DNA of 64,000 nucleotides, taken from Undaria pinnatifida. Lineage: Eukaryota; Sar; Phaeophyceae; Laminariales; Alariaceae. Below are positions 34,459 through 46,000 of this stretch, one piece after another. Position numbers and translations under genes: made by a program. The DNA lies in the NCBI GenBank assembly GCA_012845835.1, contig JABAKD010000017.1:2851001-2915000 (forward strand), read 5' to 3'. How positions within the stretch are numbered: position 1 is the first letter of the stretch; each line of letters starts with the position of its first letter. A model generated the notes under the pieces. The model made no database searches. It was given only the letters and a program-made list of their open reading frames with translations, and was not told the DNA's origin.

Positions 34459-35003
34459 GTGATGCACGTTATCTCGCACCGTGAAGAGTGTGTCCATTCG
34501 TCACCAGTGGAGAGCGGAGCCCCCTTGCACGAAAACAGGGATCTCCGCATGGACATCGTTATCGAGGCAGGAGGACTCCGAGATGCTGCGGCATCGGAGT
34601 ACCGCAACAAAACGATAATACTCGACATCACGTATGCGGATCCACACGCGATGATCCACATGCGGACAGGCAGCGCTGACCGAAACGGATCAGCTGCTTC
34701 CGCTTCTCAGGCGTGCTAGCGCAATGGCTATGCTCGTCCGGGACAGGTGTCCTTCAACGAGCGCAGCTACAAACTTGCCACCCTCGCGGTGGAAAGCGTT
34801 GAGCGCCTCGAGAAGGAAGGCAGCGGCCTTATCGATCAGATAGCGGCCAGCATCGTCAGAGGGACGAACGGACCATTCCTAGCGCGGAAAGGCATTTGCA
34901 AGAAACGCGTCGTCCAGATCATGTCTTGTGTCCACCCAAGTCGCGATTTCGCGCCCAGTGCACAGGTATAAGCTGGCCCTTAGGGATCGCCAGGCCGGGA
35001 GGG
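34459..35003 (+). pseudogene. Probable non-LTR retrotransposon reverse-transcriptase C-terminal remnant
   Basis: Frames 34459-34719 and 34720-34971, then a further shift, read in order DIVIEAGGLRDAA, SEYRNKTIILDITYADPHA, SADRNGSAASAS, YARPGQVSFNERSYKLATLA then VES, and AISRPVHRYKLALRDRQA. From memory this series of motifs resembles the tail of reverse transcriptase-containing proteins common in stramenopile and oomycete repeats. There is a stop at 34719 and a frameshift near 34930. No catalytic domain is present upstream. The family is uncertain. Confidence 0.5.
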
Positions 35004-38000
35004 GAAGGGAGGAACAAGCCGGGGGACTACGGACAACGACCTGGGGATGGAATCCGGATGAGAATACGGTAGACTTCTGCTGTATACCGGTAGCTAAAAT
35101 GAAAATACTTTGGGGAAGGGAAATTGGGAAATTGTTGGTAGAGGATCACAGAAGAGATACTCCTGCTTCACGGAAGGTGTTTCGATTTATCGGAACGGCA
35201 TCTTTTCGTTTCCGTCTTTTTCTCGGCTATGATATATTGACGGTGGGCAAAAATAATAATACTCATAATAATATAACACCAGGTAAAAGCGCTGATGCGC
35301 GCGGAGAGATAGAGACCACGCACTGCTTCCTTAGAGTCATTTTGCGGTCGGTAAGGTAGAGACAGGGCCTATTATTCAAGCACACAATGCCAGCATCACA
35401 GCACACAGCATCACAGCATTGCGACTCACAACGACACCAGAAACGCGGCGAGATTGATTCGAACAGGAACAAAAGCTGAAGCGAAACAGCAAACAAACAA
35501 TAAACATCCAACAGATACGCGTCAAAGATATCAAGGGAGACGTGTCAAGCAAGGGAAAGCGCGCGCTGTCAAGGGTATAGGACCGAGCGTTCCACACTTC
35601 GAAAACCTTAAAGTGTGCGCAAATTAAGGCAAATTTGCACTCTACATATCAAGGGGCGATAGTGCTAGAATCATCTCCTGGCATACTTGATATTGGTGGC
35701 GTCACTCACTCCCTCATCGCTTTTCCGACCCATCGTACACCGTCTCGAACCAGCACACCCTAGGAAACAGACTGCAAACCGGCCTCAAAAAGGGGACCCA
35801 GCAAGTGTTAGTCTAATTGTAAAAAATAGAGTGGAGCAAGGGTCCAGCAATCGTCTTGGGAATTGAGCCGCAGATTCTATACTGCTGTACGAGCCGATCT
35901 TTTCACGCGAGAGGGAGAGCCAAAGAGCAAACACTCAGAAACAATACCATGCTTCGAAGTATCTCTGGTACCGTACTTCGTACCTTCGCAAGGATCTAAC
36001 ACGCAGCACCCAACAACTCCCTGATTCATTCTTGGTGATGGTGATGGATGCAGTTGAGTCACGTGGGCCGGCCAGCGTGTGCGAGATTGTAGTTTGTTGC
36101 GGCTGGTTCCGATTGCACACGAAGAAAAAGGAAATCAGAAATTGGATGAAGTCACCCGCTTTGGGGACCCGGGCAGAAAACATGACCAGAACCATCGACA
36201 TGCATGTTTGTGCGCAGTGCGGCTTTGCCAGTTGCCAACTGCTGCTGTAGTGCGAGTGTGCAGCAGCATGATGAGTAGATGAGAAGTATCACGGGCGCCC
36301 ACCTGTCGTATAACTCCTTGGGACTGCGAGGAGCGCTCCTAACTCACTACCATGGGTACAGCAGTAAACCCAGCAAGAACAGAAATACCTGGTGACCTTT
36401 TTGGTGCCAACTCCACAGGAGTCAGGGCTTCATTTGCGCCGAAACGAAGTATCGTGACTGCGCAGTGCGAGTTCGAAAAGGGGCTTGGATTACTACTGTT
36501 CGTACCCGCTCATTTCATGCCAAGCAGGAGTGCATGAGGTCTTCTGCTTCTGCTACTGCTAATAATAACTCGTACGCAATGCAGTTGGCCGGGTTTCGAG
36601 GCTTCTCCACGTACTTTGGCTTTGAATCTCAAATTCCCCGCAAGCATGGCAGGCGATCCTGCGATCTACGATCCTACCTTCGGATACTGCTGCAGCAGTG
36701 TGATTGTTGAATAGCTGGAATCCGATACTTAACACTCTATCACTTCTACTCGCTGCTCGTACGCTATGTTGGAAAGGCGGCTCGTTGAACATGTGTAGAG
36801 AAAGCCGGCGAGAAGCGGACTGAACTGTTGGCTGTCTGCTGCCTGCGCCTGTTACGCACAGCTGAACACGTACTTTGGCGTTGAATCTCCAATTCCCCGC
36901 AAGCATGCAAGCATGGCAGGCGATCCTACGATCTACGACCCTACCTTCGGATACTGCAGCAGTGTGATTGTTGAATAGCTGGAATCCGATGCTAAAACTC
37001 CATCACTTCTACTCGCTGCTCGTACGCTGTGTTGGAAAGGCGGCTCGTTGAACATGTGTAGAGAAAGCCGGCGAGAAGCGGACTGAACTGTTGGCTGTCT
37101 GCTGCCTGCGCCTGTTACGCACAGCTGAACACGTGGCTGCTCAAGCGCCTATACATCTACTTGGTACCCTGACGCAATCCATTGATTGATGTTTCTGCTC
37201 GGAGTTCACCATGCTGCTCACCATGCTGCAGCCAGAAGCACAACAAGCAACAGCAGCAGCAAAAGCAGTACGACACCCACGGCTCTGCCGCAGCAAAAAT
37301 GTGGGCGGGGATCGCGCCGACCATGATAGACATAATCGATACTAGTTCTCACCAATGAGTTGGCGTGATGCACTTGACAGCGGTAGGAGGAGGCACCAGG
37401 GTTCAGGTAGCAGAACTTCTTCTTTCTTGACAACTGCGATTCGTAGCTCGTACACGCACCCGGAGGTTATGAAAAGTCCTTCACCCTGGGCTTGGGTGCT
37501 TGGGTTCTGACAGGGAGGTATCCCAATGGGTTTCTAGATATGTTGGTGTTACGAAGACGGGGCCTCGCCTGGAGTCTGTGCTGGTGATCTAAGAAACCAT
37601 CACAGAGGCCCAGCAGGGAATTGCTCTAAATGAGGAGCCACCTTCCGTAATAGCGCAGTGGATAGGACAAGGAGTTGAGATGTATCGCAAAGAAGGTGAC
37701 TGCCCCCGCAATGAGCGCATTCTTGGTGAAGGAGTTCCATTCAAATGGCGTGTCTTAAATGTCCCCTTCATTTTTTGAGGAGATCAGATCCGTTCACTGC
37801 ACACACGCCAACCCGAGTGCCAAAACAAAAAAATGGTGTTGTGCGTTCTCTGAAAGCAAACCTTGAGCCTCCACACCGCACACTAAACCCACAGCGAATA
37901 CGCGCGTCCCCGGGCCCCCAACCCTTCCTCTCGAGCGGGGCTCTCCTTGCGAGACGACGACAGCTGCGGGAAGGTGAGTCTGTTTGCTCGCGTCGTTGCC

Positions 38001-39690
38001 TAGTGGCACATCCCCGAAAACGAAGGTAGGTTTGGGCAGAAGCAGATGCAAGCAAGCACTCTGCTGCTGCTGCAAGCGACCGCACGCAGTAGACAGGAAT
38101 AAATTGAGCGACGCGTGCTCAACGCGGAGTACCCCTCGCTCGAGCGACCACCTTGTGGCCCATCGACCTCAGAATAGTGGCCCCTTTGCCGACGGCAGGC
38201 CGTGAGAAGCGGGCCTTAGGCCTGGGAGGGCATCGAGGTGGGGGGGATCGAACAGCAACCAAAATCGAAAAGCGAGATCGAAGCAGTGAACCTCAAGCGG
38301 TAGCAAGAGTGGCCACGACCTTGACAACGAGCGCTGCCCTCTGGCTGATGCACACACGTGCCGGGGACCCCTACGGTGGCCCTCGGGTCCAAGCGCAAGC
38401 CCGGGCGGGTGTCGCAGGCGGTTCTCGCGCCCCGGTCCGAGGGAGCCGGGGTGCGGTCGACAGACGTTGCGCCGTCTGTTCGCACATGCCGGCGAAAGCG
38501 CAAAATCAAATCGCCAAATCGTTTTCGTGTCGTGGTGCGCGTTGCGTGTCCAAAATCTACAACATTGTGCTCAATAACCCAGAAAATCTCGGTCCCCTCG
38601 GCTCGTCGGCTGCTCAATTTTGCACGGCTCATGATGCCCCTGAGTCCTGAGGTCGTTCTCATAATCTCTTGAGCGCGCAGTCGCTGTCATTCGCAGCGAG
38701 CAGCGAGCCCAGAACAAGCGGTTGGTATCGCAAACGCGATCTCGAAACGAAAAACCAGAAAAAAAAAACAGAAAAAAAAGACTCCGACTTGGCCTGCGGC
38801 CCACAACGAATCTCGGCATCCCCCTTCAATCGGACACCCCTAGGCCCCTACGCCTTTTTTGTGAACTCCCTTTTTTTTCTTGTCCTTCTACTGTCTGACG
38901 CACAGCAGCACCGCACACCAGATCATACACCGTACCGCGCACGGCACCGTACAGCACTACTGTACCGCACCACTAACCCTACGCATCTCGTCCCCTTTTC
39001 TGTTTTCTCACTTGCTTCTTTGCTCGTCTTTGCTCGTTTGTTGATCCGTTTGTTCCTTTGGATTTGATATGTTTACGTTGTTTGGCGTGTTTTTGTTTTG
39101 TTTTGTTTTGTTTTGGGTCTCTTACTAATAATAACTGCTGTGTTTTGATGTTTTGTTGGTTTTGTTTTGTTCTGCTTTGGCCATTCTTGCCTCGTTTGCT
39201 TGTCTATCTTGGGTTGACGTTCTTGTGTTGCCTTGTCTTGCACTGCTGCCGCACTGGCGAAATATTGCCTGCGGTGGTGGTGATTGATCATTATCGTACT
39301 TGCTCCCGCCCCGCTTACGTACGTACGGACGTCTATGTTGCGAAATGTTTCTAAAAAAAAAGGCGGATCTGCTGTTGCGCTTTGTGTGCTCTTCTGTGCG
39401 CCTGCACGGGCACCGCTCGATTGAATCGGGCGAGGGAGTCGAGGTAGAGAGAAAAATATACGAAGAGACCAGAAGGACTAGAGGAACATCAAAACTTACC
39501 GTAAAGCTAGACGTCTGGACCTGATCTGTCTGCCTAGCCCCGCTTTGATTGGCTGGCTACTTTTGTCTGTTGGAGCTTAATTTCTGGAAAAGCGACTGAA
39601 AGCGACGCATCCGTTCACGGGCTGCGCGGTGGGTAGGGAACGCTTCGCCGGTGGGTTAATTCTGTTTTCTGACTGAATTCGACTTCCTAA
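35004..39690. other. Intergenic, upstream of the CCT-domain gene
   Basis: Contains a 260-bp tandem duplication (listed) and a GC-rich stretch (37.9-38.7 kb) open in several frames on both strands, so the open frames say little. A TTTTG pentamer run occurs at about 39090-39116. I cannot support a gene. Confidence 0.45.
36608..37129. repeat. 260-bp tandem duplication, two copies
   Basis: Copies 36608-36866 and 36867-37129 are nearly identical over their whole length. Small indels separate them, for example a doubled GCAAGCAT in copy 2 and a missing TGC near the CAGCAG. The end of a third start (GAACACGTGG) follows at 37127. Confidence 0.93.
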
Positions 39691-39699
39691 ATAAGAACC

Positions 39700-39872
39700 A
39701 CAACAACGACAGCAGCGGCAACGAGAATAGCAGCGGCAGCAGCGCGGCAGCAGCAGAAACAGCAGCAGGAGCAGGAGAAGCAACATCAACATCAACAGCA
39801 CAGCAACAGCAGCAGCAACAGACAGCAGTAGCAGCAACAGCAGTAGCAGCGGCTGCAACAGCAGCAATATTG
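39700..39872 (+). repeat. CAG/CAA-rich tract in the probable 5' leader of the CCT gene
   Basis: Runs of AGCAGCAGC, AACAGCAGC and GCAGCGGC units. It lies 110-285 bp upstream of the chosen start codon. In the start-codon frame there is a stop at 39940, so the tract is not part of the modelled protein unless an intron intervenes. Confidence 0.6.
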
Positions 39873-39984
39873 AGCATCTAACGGCGATCGCTGTTTGTAC
39901 ATCGACGACAACGTTCCATACCGAGAGGGCGAGGGCTTGTAGAGCTGGAGACCGTTCAACAATTCCGCGTTAGCGGTGGCGGAC

Positions 39985-40049
39985 ATGGTGGAGGTACTGG
40001 AGACGCGGCGTGCGGTGGCGGAGTGGAACCCCGACATGGAGTTGGAAGG
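39985..40049 (+). CDS. CCT gene exon 1 (residues 1-21)
   Basis: ATG at 39985, MVEVLETRRAVAEWNPDMEL, donor GAAGG|GTGAGT (phase 2). The frame is open back to 39943, so translation could also start in an unseen upstream exon; a second ATG is at codon 18. Confidence 0.65.
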
Positions 40050-43000
40050 GTGAGTGCGTTGCAACCAAGATTTCGATTGGAAGATTGAGATTATTGTATG
40101 TGTTTTGACGATAAGATTTTGTACCGGCATTTCGACAGGCGTGCATTTTTTTATTTTCTTTCACACGCGAGACTAACCCGTTTGGGACCCATGTACGGCG
40201 ACCAATAAAACCGATTAGTGCAATGTCAAGCGACTGGGAAGAGCGCACGCAGTACAGGTTTTGCCGTACTGTGCGCGCGCGTGGTGCGGCTCTCCTTGCA
40301 ATGCAATGCAAGCATGCCTCCTCTCCCGCCAGCTCGGGTTGCTTCTTGTGGCCGAGGCTGTATCGTCACTTTTTTTGTCGCTTCTCTCTGCACCCATTTA
40401 AGGGGTCTATAATGAAGAGATTGGGTACCACTGGCAAGTGGCGAGTGAGGCGCAAAACGTACTGGGCACGAAAAAGCACATCGCAAGCCTCAAACCAACC
40501 AATCTCTAGCTTTGCGACTGAGAAAAACGTTTCAGATCTCTGTCGGGTACGTACGAGTTACGTGCCCGTGAAACTGCTGTGTGTCTTACTCTCTGTCACG
40601 ATTATTTGCTCGTGAACGTCAACTACAAAAGTATAATCTCCGCCAATAAGAAACGCCTACCTCCTGCAGGGGTGAAACCCCCTCGTGACAATAGCCTTGA
40701 GCGGAGGGTATCATATTCCAGGTACCTGGTACCAGGTGGGATTAGTGTAGCGTTCGCCGCTGAGCAGGATTTCGTAAGCCAACGAGTTGTTAACGTCACG
40801 AAAAAAAATTAGCCGCGATTTCTTGCTGGCTGCTTCTTGCTTCACGTATGGCATCATCATAACTTGCATTGGTAAGAGTAGATGGCCTGAGAGAAACAAC
40901 AATGCGGCAGCGATTTGCGTGAGAGGGTTCACTGATGTTGGCGTAACATGAAAGTCGCCGGGTGTTGGAGATTGCCCTTGAGATAAGAAAACTGCGCGTG
41001 GCTCGATTGTTTGCTGTGTGAGGCGATGAAGGGCCTATCGTGTGCCGGGTATCCCGGGGGGCGTGTAGTCATGGTATCATGCATGGCCGTAGCCCGTAGC
41101 ACCTGGCACCCCGACATTCCGGGGCGGAACACGCCGGGTTTCAACCAACCAGGCCGGGGGAGGGGGGTAATAACTCTGTAGCAGCGGCGGCGGCAACAGT
41201 CATAGACCATCCGGGCCTCGCGTTGTTGCGTCGTGCGTCCACCGACTGCTGTATTTTGGAGTTGGCGTTATTTTGATGATTGTATTGTGGTCGTGGTGGT
41301 TGTGGCAGTGGTGCTGTTGTTTTGGTGTTTTCGTTATTTGGTTGTTAGCAGCCGCTTGAGCGGTGATGGTGGCGTCGTTGAGGGAAAAGTTACGAGTATG
41401 GTGACAGTACTGATGATGGTGACGTCGTTGACCAGATAATGTTGGTGATGCTTTGGTTTATACCGACGGTGGTTAGGAGGGTGGTGGTAATGACGTTGGC
41501 AATGGTGATGGTGGTGATGACCGAAGAGCGCCGGGTGTGATGACTGTGCGGGTAACACTTGGAGTTGGTAACTTACACTGAAAATGCGAATATGCTGATG
41601 TTGACGTTGAGGAGAACGGTCATGGTTTTGGTGCTACTGGTGCTGCCGGCGTTGATGGTGACGATGGCCCACGACGACGATCGTGACGGTGGCAATGACG
41701 ATGATGATGATACTGCTGGTTATATTTGTTGAGTTAGGTTAGCGGTTTTGTTTCGTGACTTCATTATCTATTTTCCATGTTTGAATGCACCCCATGCGCT
41801 TCTTTGGGCACCGACGACAAAGGTGTTACTCTCGGCGCTATCAATAATGACTTTTCACTGATTATCATGGATACGATCGTAATGTTTATTGATACTTTTT
41901 AGTGGTCATTTGTTGGACGTTTTTGGTTCATGGATTTGTTTTCATGGTTTGTTTGATGATGGCAGGTGCGACGCGGAGAAGGCGGCGGCCCTCCTGCTGG
42001 CGGTGGCCCCGGGACGCCACTCGTTCGATGCCACTCAGCGACACGAGGTAAGGAACTGACCGCGCGAGGCATTCTTGTGCTGTTTCCGCCATACGGAGAG
42101 CACTACGTGGAAGAGGAATGCTGCTGGCAGGCATTAATATGCCGTACAGGGTACCACGACCACAATCGTTTGTTGCTGCTGTTGACGGCGTTGGTTTTGT
42201 ATCCGCCGGCGGACGGCTAAACATGGAGCTCACGCTCACCACGCTTTCGCGAATGCGTCGTGTGTTGACGTGGTGCTGTTGCTGTCGCCTAGATCGTCGT
42301 CATGATTGGTACCCCAAGCACCTGGACGATGATCTGTTGATGCTCCTCGGAGTATAAATACGTGTTGTACTCTTTGCTAACGTGTTCCACATGAGCTTAT
42401 AGCGTAAAGTGTTAATCGCCTGGTTCATCCAGACAACGTGCAACTTTTCAACAACGGAAATTTTTCTTCAAAGATCCTTCCCCCCCCCCCCCCCCCCCAA
42501 ACCCCCGCTTCCGCCTGATTGGCTCCTGCAAACAAAAACTGGACGGTATCAGGCGTTCGTATCGAACGGTGGAACAAGCGTCGGCTCCCCGATCGCCAAC
42601 ACCAACGCTGCCGCCGACAAAGAGAGCGGTGGCGATGGTGATGGTGGTAACGATGGTCGTATCGATGTTCAAGGCGAGGGCGGCTGTATGAGCCCACCGC
42701 GGCCCGCGTACGGCTGCTCGCCACGAACGCCGCAGTCGCAACCGTCGCCGCTGATGCAGTCGCAGCTGCAGCAGCAGCAGCAGCAGCCCGTGCCGATGTC
42801 GTCGTTGCGAGATTCTCCCGGACAAGCAGGAGACATTTTTGCGCAGGCAGAAGGGTCGGTGAACGCGCGAAATGATGATGACGCCGCTTCGGCGATGGTC
42901 GAAGTCGGAACCCGAGGGGGAGGAGGAGGAGGGGGGGGGTTGGAGAATTCGAACGTACAACGCGAGGTAAGAAACGAGCAAGGGTCAAGGGTTTCACTCC

Positions 43001-46000
43001 GCTTATAGGGGTTTCGCGTGCGTCTTTGTTGAGGGGAACGGGAGGGAGGCGGGTAGGGAGCGAAGTGAAATTATGATTGGGGGGCGGTCACTGCTACCAC
43101 TACTAGCACTGTAGTTTTTGTTCTGATGGGGCACTGCCGTGTACCATTGCTGACTACTCTGTGAAGAGTCAAGAAAGAGGGAAAGAGAAGGTGGGCTAGG
43201 GGTGGTGGCCGGGGGGTGTCTGTTGTGTCTTGCTGCGAACGCGAAAACCGAGGCTAGTACGAGGTACGAGACAAGAGCTTCACGTCGATCGCAACGACTC
43301 CCCTCAACCGAACGTGCTAGGGGGCTGTTGAGCGTGTCAAGGCCTCCTTCGGCCATACCTGGTACTATACTGGTCTTACGTAGTGTAGGGGAACGGTTAA
43401 TCAGGAGGTCAAACCGTGGTATACTATTTCTTGCGTAATTTGGTTCCCGTGGCCCGTACAGCTACTGCAGGAGTTCGACCGCAGCAGCTGTTACGGGGGA
43501 ACATAGCAATCCGGACCAAATATGGTTGGTAAAGTAAGGGATTTGTTTTTTTCGGACACAAACTCGTCTAACGCCCCCCCCCTCTCCGTGCATGTCGTGT
43601 GCCCTTCCGCAATTTCCTGTCCTATGGTGTCCTATCCTGTCCTACCCTGCCCTGTCCTGTTTCTTGCTTCAGGGTGGGGACGGTGTTGACCGAGGAAACT
43701 CATCGATACATACCTCCGTATCTCGCCAAATCGCGAACACATCGTTGCCATCGTCGCCGTCGTCATCGTTGTCGTCGTCTCCGCGACGTGCTGGCCTGAA
43801 CGGCTCAATGCCTAGCATGCTGGAATCGCTTGTGCACCTCGCTACGCAGGTGCGGTATTGGTGTTGAGGAGAAAGAGGGAAGGGGGGCACGGTTGTGGAG
43901 GTGGAGGTGTTGGAGGGAAGAGGCGAGCGGGGGGGCTTGTTATAATGGTGGTAGTGGTTATGATGGGGATCGACGTGGTTGTTGTTGCGCTCGTGGTAGG
44001 GTTATTGGTGTTGGTGCGGGTGGTTTGGATGTTATTGTTTTTGGTGTTTCGTGTTTCAGGTTGTTATTTCTAGTGGTTGTGTCGGTGACATTATCGGTTT
44101 GTTATGTTCAATCCGGCTCCTCCAAGTAACAAAAAAGGTCAATGGTTTCGTTTTAAAGAAATCCCCCTTCCCCCCCTCCCCCCCCTTCTCCCCCCTCCTC
44201 ACGATGTCAGGAACTCCGCACAATCGACGGCGAAATCGAAGCGCGAGAGCGCGCGTGCGCACGCCCCCACCCCCCGCCCCCTCCTCTCCCTTCTTCGAGT
44301 CATTCTTCCCCTTCTCCTTCTCTGGGCGCCGGTGCGGGCGATGGGGTTGGGGCCGGAGAGTCGCCGCTGTCGCGGCTGTCGTTGTCACGTCGCTCATTGT
44401 CGACTGGGTCGGGGTCCGGGTCCCTGGATGTGGTTGCTGCTGCTGCCGCTGCCGCCGCCGCTGCTACTACCGCCGCGGCGTCTCCGTCTTCTGCTAACCG
44501 CCACCACCACAACCAACACCAACAACACCAACTCCAACACCAACACCAACACCAACACCAGCCCCAACACCAACACCAGCCCCAACACCAACACCAGCCC
44601 CAACACCAACACCAACCGCAACAGCAACAGCAGCAGCACCACCACCACCTCCGGGAACGAGGGGCGGCGAGAGCTCGGTGGCATGGACGAGGGGGGGAGG
44701 AGGACGGGTGCGATGATGAGGACGTTAAGGAGGCGTTTGCGAGGGGAAGGAGCAGGCGTAACCGCCCCCGGTCGTCGTCCATGCCGGAGGGGATGGAGCT
44801 CCAGGCTCGGGTGAGTGTTGCGTTTATTTTGTAGTCGGGAGGGAGGGGGTTGAAATACCAGGATGGGGAGGCTTTTTGTTTGCGTCGTTTTGTTTATGGG
44901 GAAGGTGTGCGGACGACGCCAATGTAAGCAGTGCCCCATACGGGTTCTCTCTTGTGTGGTGGTGGTGTCGAGGGCACACCGAGGCGGGTCGGTACCCAGA
45001 TCAGCACAGAAGGGAGCCTGGGGGACCTCTGTTGACGTTGAATTTGTGTGTAATGAGGCGGTACTATCTAGGGGAAGGGGACCTGGCCTGGTCCACAAGG
45101 GGTGTTCTTGTCGCTGGGGATGGAACGCTAGCCTCGTGTGAATGTTTTATTTGAGCTGAGGGGATCTTCCTCCATTCGACTTGACGTCTGTGCGCTCCCC
45201 TTGTTTGCATGGTAGCGTGAGAGGCACGCCAGATGTTGGCGAGTATTGGAACATGGGTTGGTCGACGAGAACAAGACAACTCACGATGTAGTGCCCGTGT
45301 ATGCAAGAGGGCGCCTGCTTTTTCCGTGGTCGTTTTTGTTAAGCGGCCTGTGAGCAATGCAGGTCTTGGGGGGGGGTGGCTCCAAGCCTGCTAGGGATGT
45401 CCTGGCGACTTCTCCCGGTCGGGCGAGGTGCGTATTGGGGTGTAGAGTCGAGGTCAAGCAACCAGGTTGAATGCTTATCAGAGGAGAGGCTCTTCCTCTT
45501 GCTTTCGGGGCTGGTTGGGAGTTCCGCAGTGATTACTTGGCAGGGGATAACCCTTCTGCCAACATGAACGGTTAGTGTTGGAATACATTGGGATACATGT
45601 GACGAAGGGAGGACAACATGTTACGAATGCCCACTTCCTCGGAGAATTGATACCATCTAAGCGGGGGGATAGTTTTCCCGTTAAACGGCTGAGTCGAGAA
45701 CCTGGAACCCACATTTTTGTTTGAAGTCAACCCACTTCCAACTCCTAAATCTGTCCTTGTTCTAACTCCAAGTGTTTGTCCCCAAGTCGGGAGGGCGGCG
45801 CTAAAAGGGTTAAAGATACATTACAGCTGCGAGATGGATATTTTTTGTTGTCAAAAATAATGTTTCCAAGCTGTGTGTGGTACTCCGATCGCGCGTGTTA
45901 CGGGATGTTCCCGCCCCCCAAAAGGATGTGGGTCGGCGACTCCATTTTGGAAAGTATGGTTCGGTAAAAAGGTGTACCTTTTATTGGCTGAGGCTCCTCT

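Noticed and set aside
37768-38672. Several overlapping open frames of 100-165 codons on both strands
   Set aside because: GC-rich sequence keeps many frames open at once. No domain or splice continuation favours any of them.
42425-42997. 190- and 177-codon minus frames opposite CCT exon 3
   Set aside because: Antisense shadows of a low-complexity exon.
44104-45098. Long alternative frames on both strands over the His/Gln tract, including a 236-codon plus frame
   Set aside because: They arise from the trinucleotide composition. Only the frame used in exon 5 joins neighbouring exons in phase.
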